Under the pieces are notes generated by a model. The model searched no databases. It was given only the letters and a program-made list of their open reading frames with translations, and had not been told where the DNA came from. The translations under genes were made by a program, and so were the position numbers. A stretch of DNA of 64,000 nucleotides from JACVRW01 sp963764665. Lineage in GTDB: Bacteria; Actinomycetota; Thermoleophilia; Solirubrobacterales; Thermoleophilaceae. Location: positions 62,001 to 126,000 of the forward strand of contig CAVXTL010000027.1 in the NCBI GenBank assembly GCA_963764665.1. Reading direction: 5' to 3'. This document shows, in pieces, positions 42,148 through 50,612 of this stretch. Every line of letters begins with the position of its first letter. Position 1 is the stretch's first letter.

Positions 42148-44358
42148 ATGCAACAGTCGCGAAACATCGCAGCGCGGGCCGGTCGCTGGAGCGCCCGGCA
42201 CCGCAAGACGGCGGTCCTCGGTTGGATCGTCTTCGTCGTTGTGGCCTTTATGGGCGGCCAGAACCTCGGCACCGTGAACCTCACCCAGGAAGATTCCGGC
42301 GTGGGCGATTCGGGCCGCGCCGCACAGATCTCCAAGGACGCCTACCCCGAGCGCATCGGGGAGATGGTGCTCATCCAGAGCAAGAGCCTCAAGACCGACG
42401 ACCCGGAATACCGGGCCGTGGTAGCCGACGTGACCCAGCGCCTCGAGGACACGAAGGGCGTGACCGAGATCATGGGTCCCTACGGCAAGGGCGAGCAGCG
42501 CACCGCGATCTCGGACGACGGGCATTCCACGCTCGTCAACTTCGAGATCAAGGGTGCCATCGAGGACGTCGCGGCCGCCAAGGTCGTCGACCAGACGGTT
42601 CTCGATGTGAAGGCCGCCCAGAAGGCGCACCCCGAGTTCAACGTCGAGCAGTTTGGCGGGGGCAGCTCCGAGGAAGCCTTCAAGGAGATCTTCAACAGCG
42701 ATCTGCAGAAGGCCACGTTCGGCTCGCTGCCGATCACCCTGATCCTCCTGGTCATCGCGTTCGGCACGCTGGTCGCCGCGGGCATCCCGCTGCTGCTGGC
42801 CATCACGGGCGTGATGAGCACGATGGGCATCGTCGCGGCGCTGAGCCACCTCTCGCCCGTCGAGGAGTCCATCAGCCACGTGATCCTGCTCATCGGCCTC
42901 GCCGTGGGCGTGGACTACGCGCTGTTCTATCTCCGCCGGGTGCGCGAGGAGCGCGCCGCCGGACGGAGCAAGGAAGCGGCAATCGAGGCGGCGGCAGCCA
43001 CCTCGGGCAGGGCAGTTCTCGTCTCCGGCATCACGGTCATGATCGCCATGGCCGGCATGTACTTCGCCGGAGCCGCGACGTTCACCTCATTCGCCACCGG
43101 CACCATCGTGGTGGTCGCAGTCGCGATGCTCGGATCGCTCACGGTGCTCCCCGCCGTGCTGTCGATGCTCGGCGATCGCACGGAGAAGGGCCGGGTTCCC
43201 GGCCTGGGTCGTCTCCGCAACCGCGTGGCCCGCGTGGCCATCTGGTCGCGGATCGTGGACCGGGTGCTGCGGCGCCCGCTGCTTTCGGCGAGCCTGGCCA
43301 CCGGCCTGCTCGTGGCGATGGCGATTCCCGCCATCGGTATGGACATCGGCACCCCGAACACCTCGGCCTCGTTGCCGCAGGATCAGCCGATCGTCCAGAC
43401 GTTCAACCGGGTGACAGAGGCCTTCCCGTCGGAGACCTCTTCGCTCCAGGTGGTCCTCAAGGCCGAGGACGTGACGGCACCGGCCGTCGAGGCGGGGCTG
43501 GCGAAGATGGACAAGGCCCTCGCCGAGAACCGCGACCTGCTCCCGTCGAGTGACGGCGTGCTGGACGTGAACCCCGACAAGACGGTCGGCACGCTCGAGG
43601 TCGAGATCGCCGGCAACGGCACCGACAAGCAGTCCAACGAGGCGCTCGAGGTTCTCCGGACCGACGTGGTGGACCCCACGATCGGATCGGTTTCAGGCGT
43701 CGAGGCAGTCGTCGGTGGCAACACCGCGGTGGATGCGGACTTCACGGACACGCTGAAGTCGCACATCCCCTACGTGCTCCTGTTCGTGCTCTCGGCGGCG
43801 TTCCTGCTGCTCATGGTCACGTTCCGGTCGATCGTGGTCCCGATCAAGGCGATCATCCTGAACCTCCTCTCCGTGGCCGCGAGCTTCGGCGTGATGGTTC
43901 TGGTGTTCCAGCACGGCTGGTTCAAGAGCCTGCTCGGGTTCACCGAGACCGGCCCGATCACCTCATGGGTGCCGCTGTTCATGTTCGTGGTCCTGTTCGG
44001 ACTCTCGATGGACTACCACGTGTTCATCCTCAGCAGGGTCCGCGAGGCCTACGACAACGGCATGAAGACCGAGGACGCCGTGTCCTACGCGATCAAGAAC
44101 ACCGCCGGTGTCGTCACGAGCGCCGCCATCGTCATGGTCGCGGTGTTCGCCATATTCGGCAGCCTCTCGTTCATCATGTTCAAGCAGATGGGCGTGGGCC
44201 TGGCGTTCGCGGTCCTGCTCGACGCCACGCTGATCCGCGGGGTGCTGCTGCCGGCCACCATGAAGCTCCTGGGCGACCGCAACTGGTGGCTCCCCAGCAA
44301 GCTCGGCTGGCTCCCCGAGATCAAGCACGAGGGTGAGGTGCAGCCCGCCGCCGCCTAG
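42148..44358 (+). CDS. MMPL-family RND transporter
   Basis: 736 residues from ATG 42148, chosen because AAGAGGAG lies just upstream; in-frame starts at 42097 and 42118 exist, and 42118 stands at the distance from motif B seen at the other copies. The standard MMPL layout is present: a first helix (TAVLGWIVFVVVAFMGGQN), two extracytoplasmic domains and two helix bundles, each with the proton-relay motif (LLIGLAVGVDYALFYLRR and LFGLSMDYHVFILSRV). Unlike the exporter at 7428 it has no Q-rich insert. It probably exports a lipid or hydrophobic compound under the control of motif B and perhaps of the LuxR regulator. Confidence 0.9.
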   Translation: MQQSRNIAARAGRWSARHRKTAVLGWIVFVVVAFMGGQNLGTVNLTQEDSGVGDSGRAAQISKDAYPERIGEMVLIQSKSLKTDDPEYRAVVADVTQRLEDTKGVTEIMGPYGKGEQRTAISDDGHSTLVNFEIKGAIEDVAAAKVVDQTVLDVKAAQKAHPEFNVEQFGGGSSEEAFKEIFNSDLQKATFGSLPITLILLVIAFGTLVAAGIPLLLAITGVMSTMGIVAALSHLSPVEESISHVILLIGLAVGVDYALFYLRRVREERAAGRSKEAAIEAAAATSGRAVLVSGITVMIAMAGMYFAGAATFTSFATGTIVVVAVAMLGSLTVLPAVLSMLGDRTEKGRVPGLGRLRNRVARVAIWSRIVDRVLRRPLLSASLATGLLVAMAIPAIGMDIGTPNTSASLPQDQPIVQTFNRVTEAFPSETSSLQVVLKAEDVTAPAVEAGLAKMDKALAENRDLLPSSDGVLDVNPDKTVGTLEVEIAGNGTDKQSNEALEVLRTDVVDPTIGSVSGVEAVVGGNTAVDADFTDTLKSHIPYVLLFVLSAAFLLLMVTFRSIVVPIKAIILNLLSVAASFGVMVLVFQHGWFKSLLGFTETGPITSWVPLFMFVVLFGLSMDYHVFILSRVREAYDNGMKTEDAVSYAIKNTAGVVTSAAIVMVAVFAIFGSLSFIMFKQMGVGLAFAVLLDATLIRGVLLPATMKLLGDRNWWLPSKLGWLPEIKHEGEVQPAAA

Positions 44359-44382
44359 CCCTCAACCGACATCCAGCCCCAC

Positions 44383-44410
44383 CCGGCGCCCGCCCTTCGG
44401 CGGGCGCCGG
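44383..44410. terminator. Strong bidirectional hairpin terminator
   Basis: Arms CCGGCGCCCGCC and GGCGGGCGCCGG pair perfectly over twelve bases with a CTTC loop. It lies between the convergent MMPL and cNMP-binding genes, the expected place for a shared terminator. T-rich sequence (TCGTTGTT) follows on the plus side. Confidence 0.8.
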
Positions 44411-44430
44411 TCGTTGTTGGGGAAGCTTCG

Positions 44431-44835
44431 TCAGGACACGGGCTCCAGCCAGCTGCGGCGGTCCTCTATCGCGGCGCGGATGCGGTTACCCACCTCGGGC
44501 ATCTCGTTGCAGATCTGCCGGAACGCGTGCCCGGTCATGACGATGGCCCTGATCGGTGAGAGGGCCGTGACGGTCGCATTCCTCGGGGTCCCTTCGATGA
44601 CCCCGATCTCCCCGAGGAAGTCACCCGGGCCGAGCTCGTTCAGAAACTGGTCGCCGCGCACCACCTTGGCGGTGCCCTCCTCGAGCACCATGAACTCCCA
44701 GGCGAGCTCGCCCTCACGACACAGCGCGTAGCCGGTCTCGAGCTCCACCTCGTCGGCGTTACGGGCCACGAGCCGGCGCTCGCTCTTGCCCAGTCCCGCG
44801 AACAGCGGGATCCCCTTCAGCCGGGCCTCGTCCAT
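44431..44835 (-). CDS. Cyclic-nucleotide-binding domain protein
   Basis: 134 residues from ATG 44835, which follows the ribosome site GAGGAGGAG. It is a single cNMP-binding jelly roll: IPLFAGLGKSERRLVARNADEVE, then the phosphate-binding cassette ELGPGDFLGEIGVIEGTPRNATV. The usual Arg/Glu pair of cAMP-binding cassettes is only partly kept (GEIG with RNATV), so it may bind another nucleotide or none. There is no DNA-binding domain; it could work as a stand-alone sensor or with a partner. It is divergent from the two-gene unit at 44942. Confidence 0.83.
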   Translation of the reverse strand: MDEARLKGIPLFAGLGKSERRLVARNADEVELETGYALCREGELAWEFMVLEEGTAKVVRGDQFLNELGPGDFLGEIGVIEGTPRNATVTALSPIRAIVMTGHAFRQICNEMPEVGNRIRAAIEDRRSWLEPVS

Positions 44836-44880
44836 CGGCTCCTCCTCGTCTCGCTCGCTGGTGAGGGTCTCACTTTTTCA

Positions 44881-44918
44881 GGGTCTCGGTTAAGGGTCCA
44901 TCCCCGATGTTCGGGGGG
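44881..44918 (+). promoter_or_regulatory. Conserved 38-bp motif, copy C
   Basis: GGGTCTCGGTTAAGGG then, after five bases, CCCCGA-TGT-TCGGGG, a perfect six-pair inverted repeat. GGGT, GGTT and CCCCGA have exactly the spacing seen in copies A and B. It starts 61 bp before the ATG at 44942 and lies between divergent genes, oriented toward the plus-strand one. Confidence 0.75.
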
Positions 44919-44941
44919 TCGTTCTGCCGCATGCTCCACCA

Positions 44942-45184
44942 ATGCCGACCTTCCTCCTCCACCACCAGCACGACCCGCACGAGTGCGCAGTGGCGTTTGC
45001 CGCATGGATGGGCTTCCAGAGCCCCCTCCGCCACCGTCCGGCGTCGTCCACTTGCCTCACGGGCGGCCACGTGATCTGGTGGCGGGTGGAGGCCGGCAAT
45101 CAAACTGCAGCGCTGGGGCTTCTGCCCCGTTTCGTGGCCGAGCGCACCACACCCATCGAGGTCAGAGAGGTCGAGATCCCATGA
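44942..45184 (+). CDS. Small unrecognised cytoplasmic protein
   Basis: 80 residues. The sequence has a well-formed beginning (FLLHHQHDPHECAVAFAAW), a central STCLTGGHVIWWRVEAGN segment, and a hydrophobic ALGLLPRFVAERTTPIEV ending. The pattern of alternating strands and helices fits a small alpha/beta (ferredoxin-like) fold, and the HH and HDPHEC residues could bind a metal. I recall no named family. Its stop overlaps the start of the membrane protein at 45181 (ATGA), so the two are coupled. Motif C lies upstream. Confidence 0.68.
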   Translation: MPTFLLHHQHDPHECAVAFAAWMGFQSPLRHRPASSTCLTGGHVIWWRVEAGNQTAALGLLPRFVAERTTPIEVREVEIP

Positions 45185-45876
45185 GCTCCGTGCCCGACAA
45201 CGAGTCGCACTGGAACGCCGGCCGGGTCGCGGTCCTGCTCTCAGGCTCCGTGCTCGCAGTGATCGGCGTCTGCCTCCTGCTCGGCGGGGTCGCGCTCGGG
45301 CTCGCCCACGGCTTTGCGCGCGACGACGACGGCTACTACACGACCGGCACCGAGCGGCTCGAGACCGGAACGCACGCGATCACCGTCGAGGACGTGGACC
45401 TGGGCAACGAGACCGCCGACCTCATCCCCGAGGACGCGCTCGGCCGCGTCCGCGTGCGCGCGGAGCGCCCCGACAGGCGCCCCGTGTTCGTGGGCATCGG
45501 CCGTGAGCGCGACGTGGACGCATACCTCCGTGGCGTCGCTCGTGCCGAGCTCGACGACGTCGACCCGCCCGAGTACGACACCCACCGGGGCGGCGCGCCC
45601 CGGCGCCCGCCGACCGCGGCGCGCTTCTGGGTGGCCTCGGCCTCCGGCCCCGGCCGCCAGACGGTGGACTGGGACGTGGAGGGCGGGCAGTGGTCGGTCG
45701 TGACCATGAACGCCGACGGCGACCGCCGGGTGGTCGTGGACGCCGACGTGGGCGCCAAGGTCGGCTGGGTCCTCTGGGCGGCGCTCGGCCTGTTCGTGGC
45801 CGGCCTGGCGCTCGCGGTCGGCGGCGGATTCATGATCGCCATGGCGGCGCGCCGGCCGCGCGACGCGGGCGCCTAG
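45181..45876 (+). CDS. Membrane protein with a large extracytoplasmic domain, unrecognised
   Basis: 231 residues with helices at both ends (VAVLLSGSVLAVIGVCLLLGG and VGWVLWAALGLFVAGLALAVGG). Between them about 150 polar residues form an extracytoplasmic domain, including GYYTTGTERLETGTHAITVED, PVFVGIGRERDVDAYL and QTVDWDVEGGQWSVVTMNADG. No catalytic motif is evident. Its layout resembles actinobacterial two-helix proteins of unknown function that sense or bind ligands outside the cell. It is co-translated with the small gene at 44942 and both lie under motif C. Confidence 0.7.
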   Translation: MSSVPDNESHWNAGRVAVLLSGSVLAVIGVCLLLGGVALGLAHGFARDDDGYYTTGTERLETGTHAITVEDVDLGNETADLIPEDALGRVRVRAERPDRRPVFVGIGRERDVDAYLRGVARAELDDVDPPEYDTHRGGAPRRPPTAARFWVASASGPGRQTVDWDVEGGQWSVVTMNADGDRRVVVDADVGAKVGWVLWAALGLFVAGLALAVGGGFMIAMAARRPRDAGA

Positions 45877-45889
45877 AGGCGCCCAGGTC

Positions 45890-46315
45890 TCAGCGTAAGG
45901 CCGGAAGCGCCAGGCCGGCCAGCGTCAGGACCAGCGGCGAGTAGAGGCGCCGGTCGCGCTCGCGAAAATCGGCGGACACCGATCCGGGCGAAATGACGTC
46001 GGTGCGCCCGGCCAGGCCGAGGCCGCCGCGCAGGCCCAGGACGCTCACCACCCCCGCCGCCCCGAGGCGGCTCAGGGCGGGGTGGCCACGCGGCCGGCCG
46101 GCCACGAAGCCCGCCGCCGCCGTCAGGAGCCCGGCAACGGCGAGGCAGGCGGCCGGTCCGGGCACCGTGCCGCCGCTCCTGCCCACCACGCGGTCGGCGA
46201 GGCTCTCCCTGTCGGGAAGCGGCCAGGGCGAGCCGGTGGCCCAGTTCACGTGCAGAGCCGCGATGCCGAGAAGGCCCGCGGCGGAGACACGAGTCGAGAC
46301 GGTCGCGAGCGCCAC
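45890..46315 (-). CDS. DUF3995-type membrane protein
   Basis: 141 residues with four hydrophobic helices. The opening pattern (GLLGIAALHVNWATGSPWP) and later FRERDRRLYSPLVLTLAGLA match DUF3995 proteins, whose function is unknown. It converges with the membrane protein at 45181, with 13 bases between stops, and is divergent from the acetyltransferase gene. Nothing in the neighbourhood suggests a specific role. Confidence 0.75.
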   Translation of the reverse strand: MALATVSTRVSAAGLLGIAALHVNWATGSPWPLPDRESLADRVVGRSGGTVPGPAACLAVAGLLTAAAGFVAGRPRGHPALSRLGAAGVVSVLGLRGGLGLAGRTDVISPGSVSADFRERDRRLYSPLVLTLAGLALPALR

Positions 46316-46349
46316 GAAGCGACCCTAGCGTTCGTCGTAGGCTCCCCCG

Positions 46350-47018
46350 GTGGACTCGGCGCCCGACCCCATGAGGCTCAACCCGGTCGAGGGCCAGGAC
46401 CGGGTCGTGTTCCTAAAGCCGCTCGTGAAGGACCCGAGGATCGAGGTCGGCGAGTACAGCTACTACGACGATCCCGACGACCCGCTCGGCTTCGAGCGCA
46501 ACGCGTTCCTGTACGGCCACGGGCCCGAGCGGCTGATCATCGGCCGCTACTGCGCCATCGCGTCCGGCGTGCGCTTCCTCATGTCGGGCGGCAACCACGC
46601 CGACCTCGGGCCGTCCACGTTCCCGTTCGGGATCTTCGGGGAGCCCTGGGCATCTCGCACGATGGACCTGGTGATGAGCGCTCCCAGCCGCGGCGACACC
46701 GTGGTGGGGAACGACGTATGGCTCGGCTACAGGGCGCTCGTCATGCCCGGCGTGAACATCGGGCACGGCTCTGTCGTGGCCGCCGCGAGCGTGGTGACCG
46801 CCGACGTTCCTCCGTACGCGGTCGTCGGCGGCAACCCGGCCCGCGTCCTGCGCCGCCGCTACGAGGACGACGGCGTGGAGACGCTGCTTCGCGCGGCCTG
46901 GTGGGACTGGCCCGTGGAGCTCGTGACCGAGCACGCGCGAACGATCATGGCCGGGGAGCCGGCCGAGCTCGAGCGGATCGCCGCCGAGCACGGGCTGCTC
47001 AGGGACGCGCGGAGCTGA
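46350..47018 (+). CDS. CatB-like hexapeptide O-acetyltransferase
   Basis: 222 residues from GTG. It is a left-handed beta-helix acetyltransferase: VGEYSYYDDPDDP at the front, the catalytic-loop segment FLMSGGNHADLGPSTFPF with its His, and hexapeptide turns in GNDVWLGYRALVMPGVNIGHGSVVAAASVVTADVPPYAVVGGNPA. This is the chloramphenicol/virginiamycin acetyltransferase (CatB/Vat) group, in which many members acetylate unrelated natural products, so resistance should not be assumed. Its last 20 bases overlap the end of the GGDEF-EAL gene on the other strand. Confidence 0.88.
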   Translation: MDSAPDPMRLNPVEGQDRVVFLKPLVKDPRIEVGEYSYYDDPDDPLGFERNAFLYGHGPERLIIGRYCAIASGVRFLMSGGNHADLGPSTFPFGIFGEPWASRTMDLVMSAPSRGDTVVGNDVWLGYRALVMPGVNIGHGSVVAAASVVTADVPPYAVVGGNPARVLRRRYEDDGVETLLRAAWWDWPVELVTEHARTIMAGEPAELERIAAEHGLLRDARS

Positions 47019-48771
47019 CCGGTACGTCGTCGCGGCCTGCCGCGCGCAGGGCTTCGAGGCCTGCCGCGCTCACCCGCGGCCAGGGCGGGGCCGGCCGGGC
47101 GAGCAGGAAGCCCTGCACCAGGGCGGCGCCGGCGGCGCGCACGTGATCCAGCTCCGCGGGGGTCTCCACGCCCTCGGCCACCAGCAGGCCGTCCGTGGCG
47201 TTGGCGTAGTCGGCCAGCGACCGCATCAGGGCCATGCGGCCCGGGTCCTGGTCGATCCCGCGCACCAGCACGCGGTCGAGCTTCAGGTAGGTGGGCCGCA
47301 GGGCGGCGAGCTGGCTTAGTCCCGAGTATCCGGCGCCCACGTCGTCCACGGCGAAACGCACACCGCGTTCGCGCAGTCCCGCGAGCGTGCTGTCGATCGC
47401 CTCGCCGTGGCGCACGAGGGTGTCCTCGGTCACCTCGACGATCAGGCGCTCCGGGGTGGCGCAGCCATCGAAGATCTCGGTGGTGCGGGCGTCCACGAGC
47501 AGCGGCGCCGACAGGTTCACGCTGAGGCGCGAGCGGGCGGGCAGCCAGGGAACCATCTCCATGGCCGCTCGCAGGCAGGCCAGCTCGAGCTCGGCGCGCA
47601 GCCCGAACTCGTCGGCGAGCGCGAACCAGTGCAGCGGGCCCTCGCCGCCGCGGGTGGAGAAGCGCGCCAGCGCCTCGAAGGCGTGTGTATGGCCGCCGGC
47701 CACCTCCACGATCGGCTGAGCCGCCATCCAGAGGCCGTCGCCGCGGCCGAGGCGCTCGAGCGCGGCGCGGGCGCCGTCGGAGCGGTTCGAGATCGGCACT
47801 CCCTGGTAGACGCCGGCCGTGCCCTTGCCGGATCGCTTGGCCACGCGCAGCGCCACGTCCGCGGCAGCGAGCAGCGCCTCGGCGCCCACGCCGTCGTGCG
47901 GAGCGGACGCCACGCCCGCGCACGCCGAGCACTGGCCACCCTCCTGCGAGCCCACTGCCTCGATCAGGCGCCGCGCCACACGGTGGGCGTCGTCGGAGGC
48001 CACCACCGCGGCGAACTCGTCGCCGCCAAGCCGGCCGAGCACGTCACCCTCGCGCAACTGGTCGCGAATGGTGCGGGCCGTCTGCACGAGCAGGCGGTCG
48101 CCGGCGCCGTGACCCAGCCGCTTGTTCACCGCGCCCATGCCGTCGAGGTCGATCGCGATCATGGCCACCGGCTGCTCCTCGGAGGCCAGGTCGCTCAGCC
48201 GGTCGACCTGCACGCGGAACGCCCGCGGGGCCAGGACGCCGGTGAGCGCGTCGTGGTCGGCGTCGTGGCGCGCGCGCCGGAGCAGCTCCATGGTCTCCCG
48301 CGAGATCCGGCCGGTGGCGAGCAGCAGCACTATCGAGGCCACGGCGAAGCCGAGCGCCTCGGCGCTCATGCCGCCTGCGGTCACCAGCGGTGAGAAGAGC
48401 GTGCCGATCACGATCACCGGGGCGATCGTGCCGACCCTTCCGCCGCGCGCGAGCACACCGACTGCGGCCGCCACCAGCCAGATCGCGCTGATCACGTCCA
48501 GCTGGCCCTGGTTCCAGCCGATCATCGTCACCACGGCGGCGCACGAGAGCGTCTCCTCGAGCGGGAGCCAGCGCGCCCGCGCGTCGAACCACTGCACCAC
48601 GCCGGTCACGCCGATCACGGCCAGGCCCACCGCGGCGGCTGCCGGATGGAGAGCGGCCCCGGGCTCGACGACGATCACCGCGGCGCCCACGAGGGCGAGC
48701 AGGATCCGCACGCGGGCCGCGTATCGCCGTGCCCGCGCCACCTCCGGGGTGGGGTCTGGCCGGCGGCTCAT
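46999..48771 (-). CDS. Membrane-bound GGDEF-EAL protein
   Basis: 590 residues from ATG 48771. The N-terminal 170 residues hold about five helices. The GGDEF domain keeps its catalytic motif (RLGGDEFAAVV) but has VNKRLGH in place of the usual NDxxGH, so cyclase activity is uncertain. The EAL domain keeps AFEALARF, SVNLSAPLL, IVEVTED, FAVDDVGAGYSG, YLKLDRVLV, AEGVETP and QGFLLARP, most of the phosphodiesterase ligands. It therefore likely degrades c-di-GMP, perhaps with GTP regulation from the GGDEF part. It is divergent from the DUF5996 gene. Confidence 0.87.
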   Translation of the reverse strand: MSRRPDPTPEVARARRYAARVRILLALVGAAVIVVEPGAALHPAAAAVGLAVIGVTGVVQWFDARARWLPLEETLSCAAVVTMIGWNQGQLDVISAIWLVAAAVGVLARGGRVGTIAPVIVIGTLFSPLVTAGGMSAEALGFAVASIVLLLATGRISRETMELLRRARHDADHDALTGVLAPRAFRVQVDRLSDLASEEQPVAMIAIDLDGMGAVNKRLGHGAGDRLLVQTARTIRDQLREGDVLGRLGGDEFAAVVASDDAHRVARRLIEAVGSQEGGQCSACAGVASAPHDGVGAEALLAAADVALRVAKRSGKGTAGVYQGVPISNRSDGARAALERLGRGDGLWMAAQPIVEVAGGHTHAFEALARFSTRGGEGPLHWFALADEFGLRAELELACLRAAMEMVPWLPARSRLSVNLSAPLLVDARTTEIFDGCATPERLIVEVTEDTLVRHGEAIDSTLAGLRERGVRFAVDDVGAGYSGLSQLAALRPTYLKLDRVLVRGIDQDPGRMALMRSLADYANATDGLLVAEGVETPAELDHVRAAGAALVQGFLLARPAPPWPRVSAAGLEALRAAGRDDVPVSSARP

Positions 48772-48830
48772 CTCCCCTCGGTCGTCGGCGGCCGGCCGGC
48801 GAAGCTTGAGTCTGCGTAGATTCGGACACG

Positions 48831-49751
48831 ATGCCCGACCACCCCGTCTCGACCGCCTGGCCGCCGCTTCCCTACCAGGACTGGCAGCCCACCAAGCAGA
48901 CGCTCCACCGCTACGTGCAGATGGTCGGGAAGGTCCGCATGGCGCTGGTGCCTGCACGCAACCACTGGTGGCACGTGACGCTCTACGTGTCGGCCCGGGG
49001 CCTGACCACCGGCCCGATGCCTCTGGAGGGCGCACGGACGGCGGAGGTGGAGTTCGACTTCGTGGACCACGAGGTGAGGGTCCGGTCGAGCGACGGGGGC
49101 ACCGCGGGGTTCGCGCTCCGGGACCGGCTCGCCTGCGCGCACTTCTACCGCGACCTGTTCCAGGCGCTCGGCGAGGTCGGTGTGGAGGTGGAGATCCATC
49201 CCGAGCCGTACGACCTCGGCGAGAGCCCGGCGTTCCCGGACGACACCGCTCACGACAGCTACGACGCCGACGCGGTCGAGCGCTGGTGGACGATCCTGCG
49301 CGCCGCCGACGGCGCCCTCGCCCGCTTCCGGTCCCGCTTCAACGGCAAGACGAGCCCGACCCAGATCTTCTGGCACGGCCTGGACCTCGCCCACGCGCGC
49401 TACTCCGGGCGGCCCGCCCCGGGGATGGAGCAGGCCGATCGCATCACGAAGGAGGCGTACTCGCACGAGGTGATCGCCTTCGGCTGGTGGCCCGGCGACG
49501 ACCGGCGCAACCCGTACCCGGCGTTCTACTCGTACACGGCGCCGGAGCCGGACGGGCTGGCGTCCCAGCCGCTCCGCCCGGCGGAGGCCGAGTGGCAGGA
49601 CACGGGCAACGGCTGGCTGGCGGTGCTCCCCTACGACGCGATGCGCACCGCCCCCGACCCGGCGGCGGTGCTGCTCGACTTCTACGAAAGCGCTTACGTG
49701 GCGGGGGCCACGGCTGCGGAATGGGACCTGGATGCGTTTCGTCGGCGGTAA
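48831..49751 (+). CDS. DUF5996-family protein
   Basis: 306 residues. The pattern matches DUF5996: opening STAWPPLPYQDWQPTKQTLHRY, then VQMVGKVRMALVPARNHWWHVTLYVSARGL, and a late WPGDDRRNPYPAFYSYTAPEP. The many His/Trp residues and the HWWHV motif hint at a metal or ligand site, but no activity is known for the family. It is followed after 18 bp by the aldo/keto reductase, so the two may be co-transcribed. Confidence 0.82.
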   Translation: MPDHPVSTAWPPLPYQDWQPTKQTLHRYVQMVGKVRMALVPARNHWWHVTLYVSARGLTTGPMPLEGARTAEVEFDFVDHEVRVRSSDGGTAGFALRDRLACAHFYRDLFQALGEVGVEVEIHPEPYDLGESPAFPDDTAHDSYDADAVERWWTILRAADGALARFRSRFNGKTSPTQIFWHGLDLAHARYSGRPAPGMEQADRITKEAYSHEVIAFGWWPGDDRRNPYPAFYSYTAPEPDGLASQPLRPAEAEWQDTGNGWLAVLPYDAMRTAPDPAAVLLDFYESAYVAGATAAEWDLDAFRRR

Positions 49752-49769
49752 GCCGGGCATGCCTTCTGA

Positions 49770-50612
49770 ATGAGCTCTTCGACTGAACAGGTACCGCTCG
49801 TCCCGCTCCCAGGCGGGGAGCAGATCCCGCAGCTGGGCTTCGGCGTCTTCCAGATTCCGCCGGACGAGACCGCCGAGGCCACCACGCTCGCGTTCGGCGC
49901 CGGCTACCGGCACATCGACACCGCCTCCGCCTACCGCAACGAAGCCGGAGTCGGACAGGCCTTCAGGGCCTCCGGCCTCGACCGCGAGGACGTGTTCATC
50001 ACCACCAAGTGCTTCAACACCGACCAGGGCTACGAGGAGGCCAAGCACGCGCTGCGGGCGAGCCTGGACCGGCTCGACCTGGCCTTCGTGGACCTCTACC
50101 TGATCCACTGGCCGCTTCCGGCCCACGACAAATACGTGGAAACCTGGAAGGCCTTAATCGAGGCGCAGGAGCAGGGCCTCGTGCGCTCCATCGGAGTGTC
50201 GAACTTCCAGCCGGCGCACCTGCGCCGGCTCATCGACGAGACGGGCGTGACGCCCGCCGTCAACCAGGTGGAGCTGCATCCGCGCTTCCAGCAGGCCGGC
50301 CTGCGCCGCGAGCACGAGGACCTCGGGATCGTGACCGAGGCCTGGAGCCCGCTCGCCCAGGGCGCGGTGCTCGACGACCCGGCGATCACGGAGATAGCCG
50401 AGGCGCACGGCAAGACGCCCGGCCAGGTCGTGATCCGCTGGCACCTTCAGATCGAGAACGTGGTGATCCCGAAGTCGGTCACGCCGGAGCGGATCGCGGA
50501 GAACTTCAATGTCTTCGACTTCCACCTGAGCGAGAGCGAGATGGCCGCGATCGAGGCCCTGGACGCCGGCGAGCGCACCGGGCCCGATCCGGACACGTTC
50601 GTCCGCCCGTAG
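49770..50612 (+). CDS. Aldo/keto reductase
   Basis: 280 residues, an AKR TIM barrel of the 2,5-diketo-D-gluconate reductase type. Landmarks: GFGVFQIP, the active-site AGYRHIDTASAYRNEAGVG with Asp and Tyr, Lys in FITTKCFN, and the His in DLYLIHWPLP. NADPH-binding residues are in VIPKSVTPERIAENF. It likely reduces aldehydes or ketones; the physiological substrate is unknown. It is adjacent, stop to stop, to the YcaQ-like gene on the other strand. Confidence 0.92.
   Translation: MSSSTEQVPLVPLPGGEQIPQLGFGVFQIPPDETAEATTLAFGAGYRHIDTASAYRNEAGVGQAFRASGLDREDVFITTKCFNTDQGYEEAKHALRASLDRLDLAFVDLYLIHWPLPAHDKYVETWKALIEAQEQGLVRSIGVSNFQPAHLRRLIDETGVTPAVNQVELHPRFQQAGLRREHEDLGIVTEAWSPLAQGAVLDDPAITEIAEAHGKTPGQVVIRWHLQIENVVIPKSVTPERIAENFNVFDFHLSESEMAAIEALDAGERTGPDPDTFVRP

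Noticed and set aside
46003..46022. A start resembling the REP flank, TCGGTGCGCCCGGCC.
   Set aside because: It lies inside the DUF3995 coding sequence and lacks the paired arms and the TTCCGC flank.
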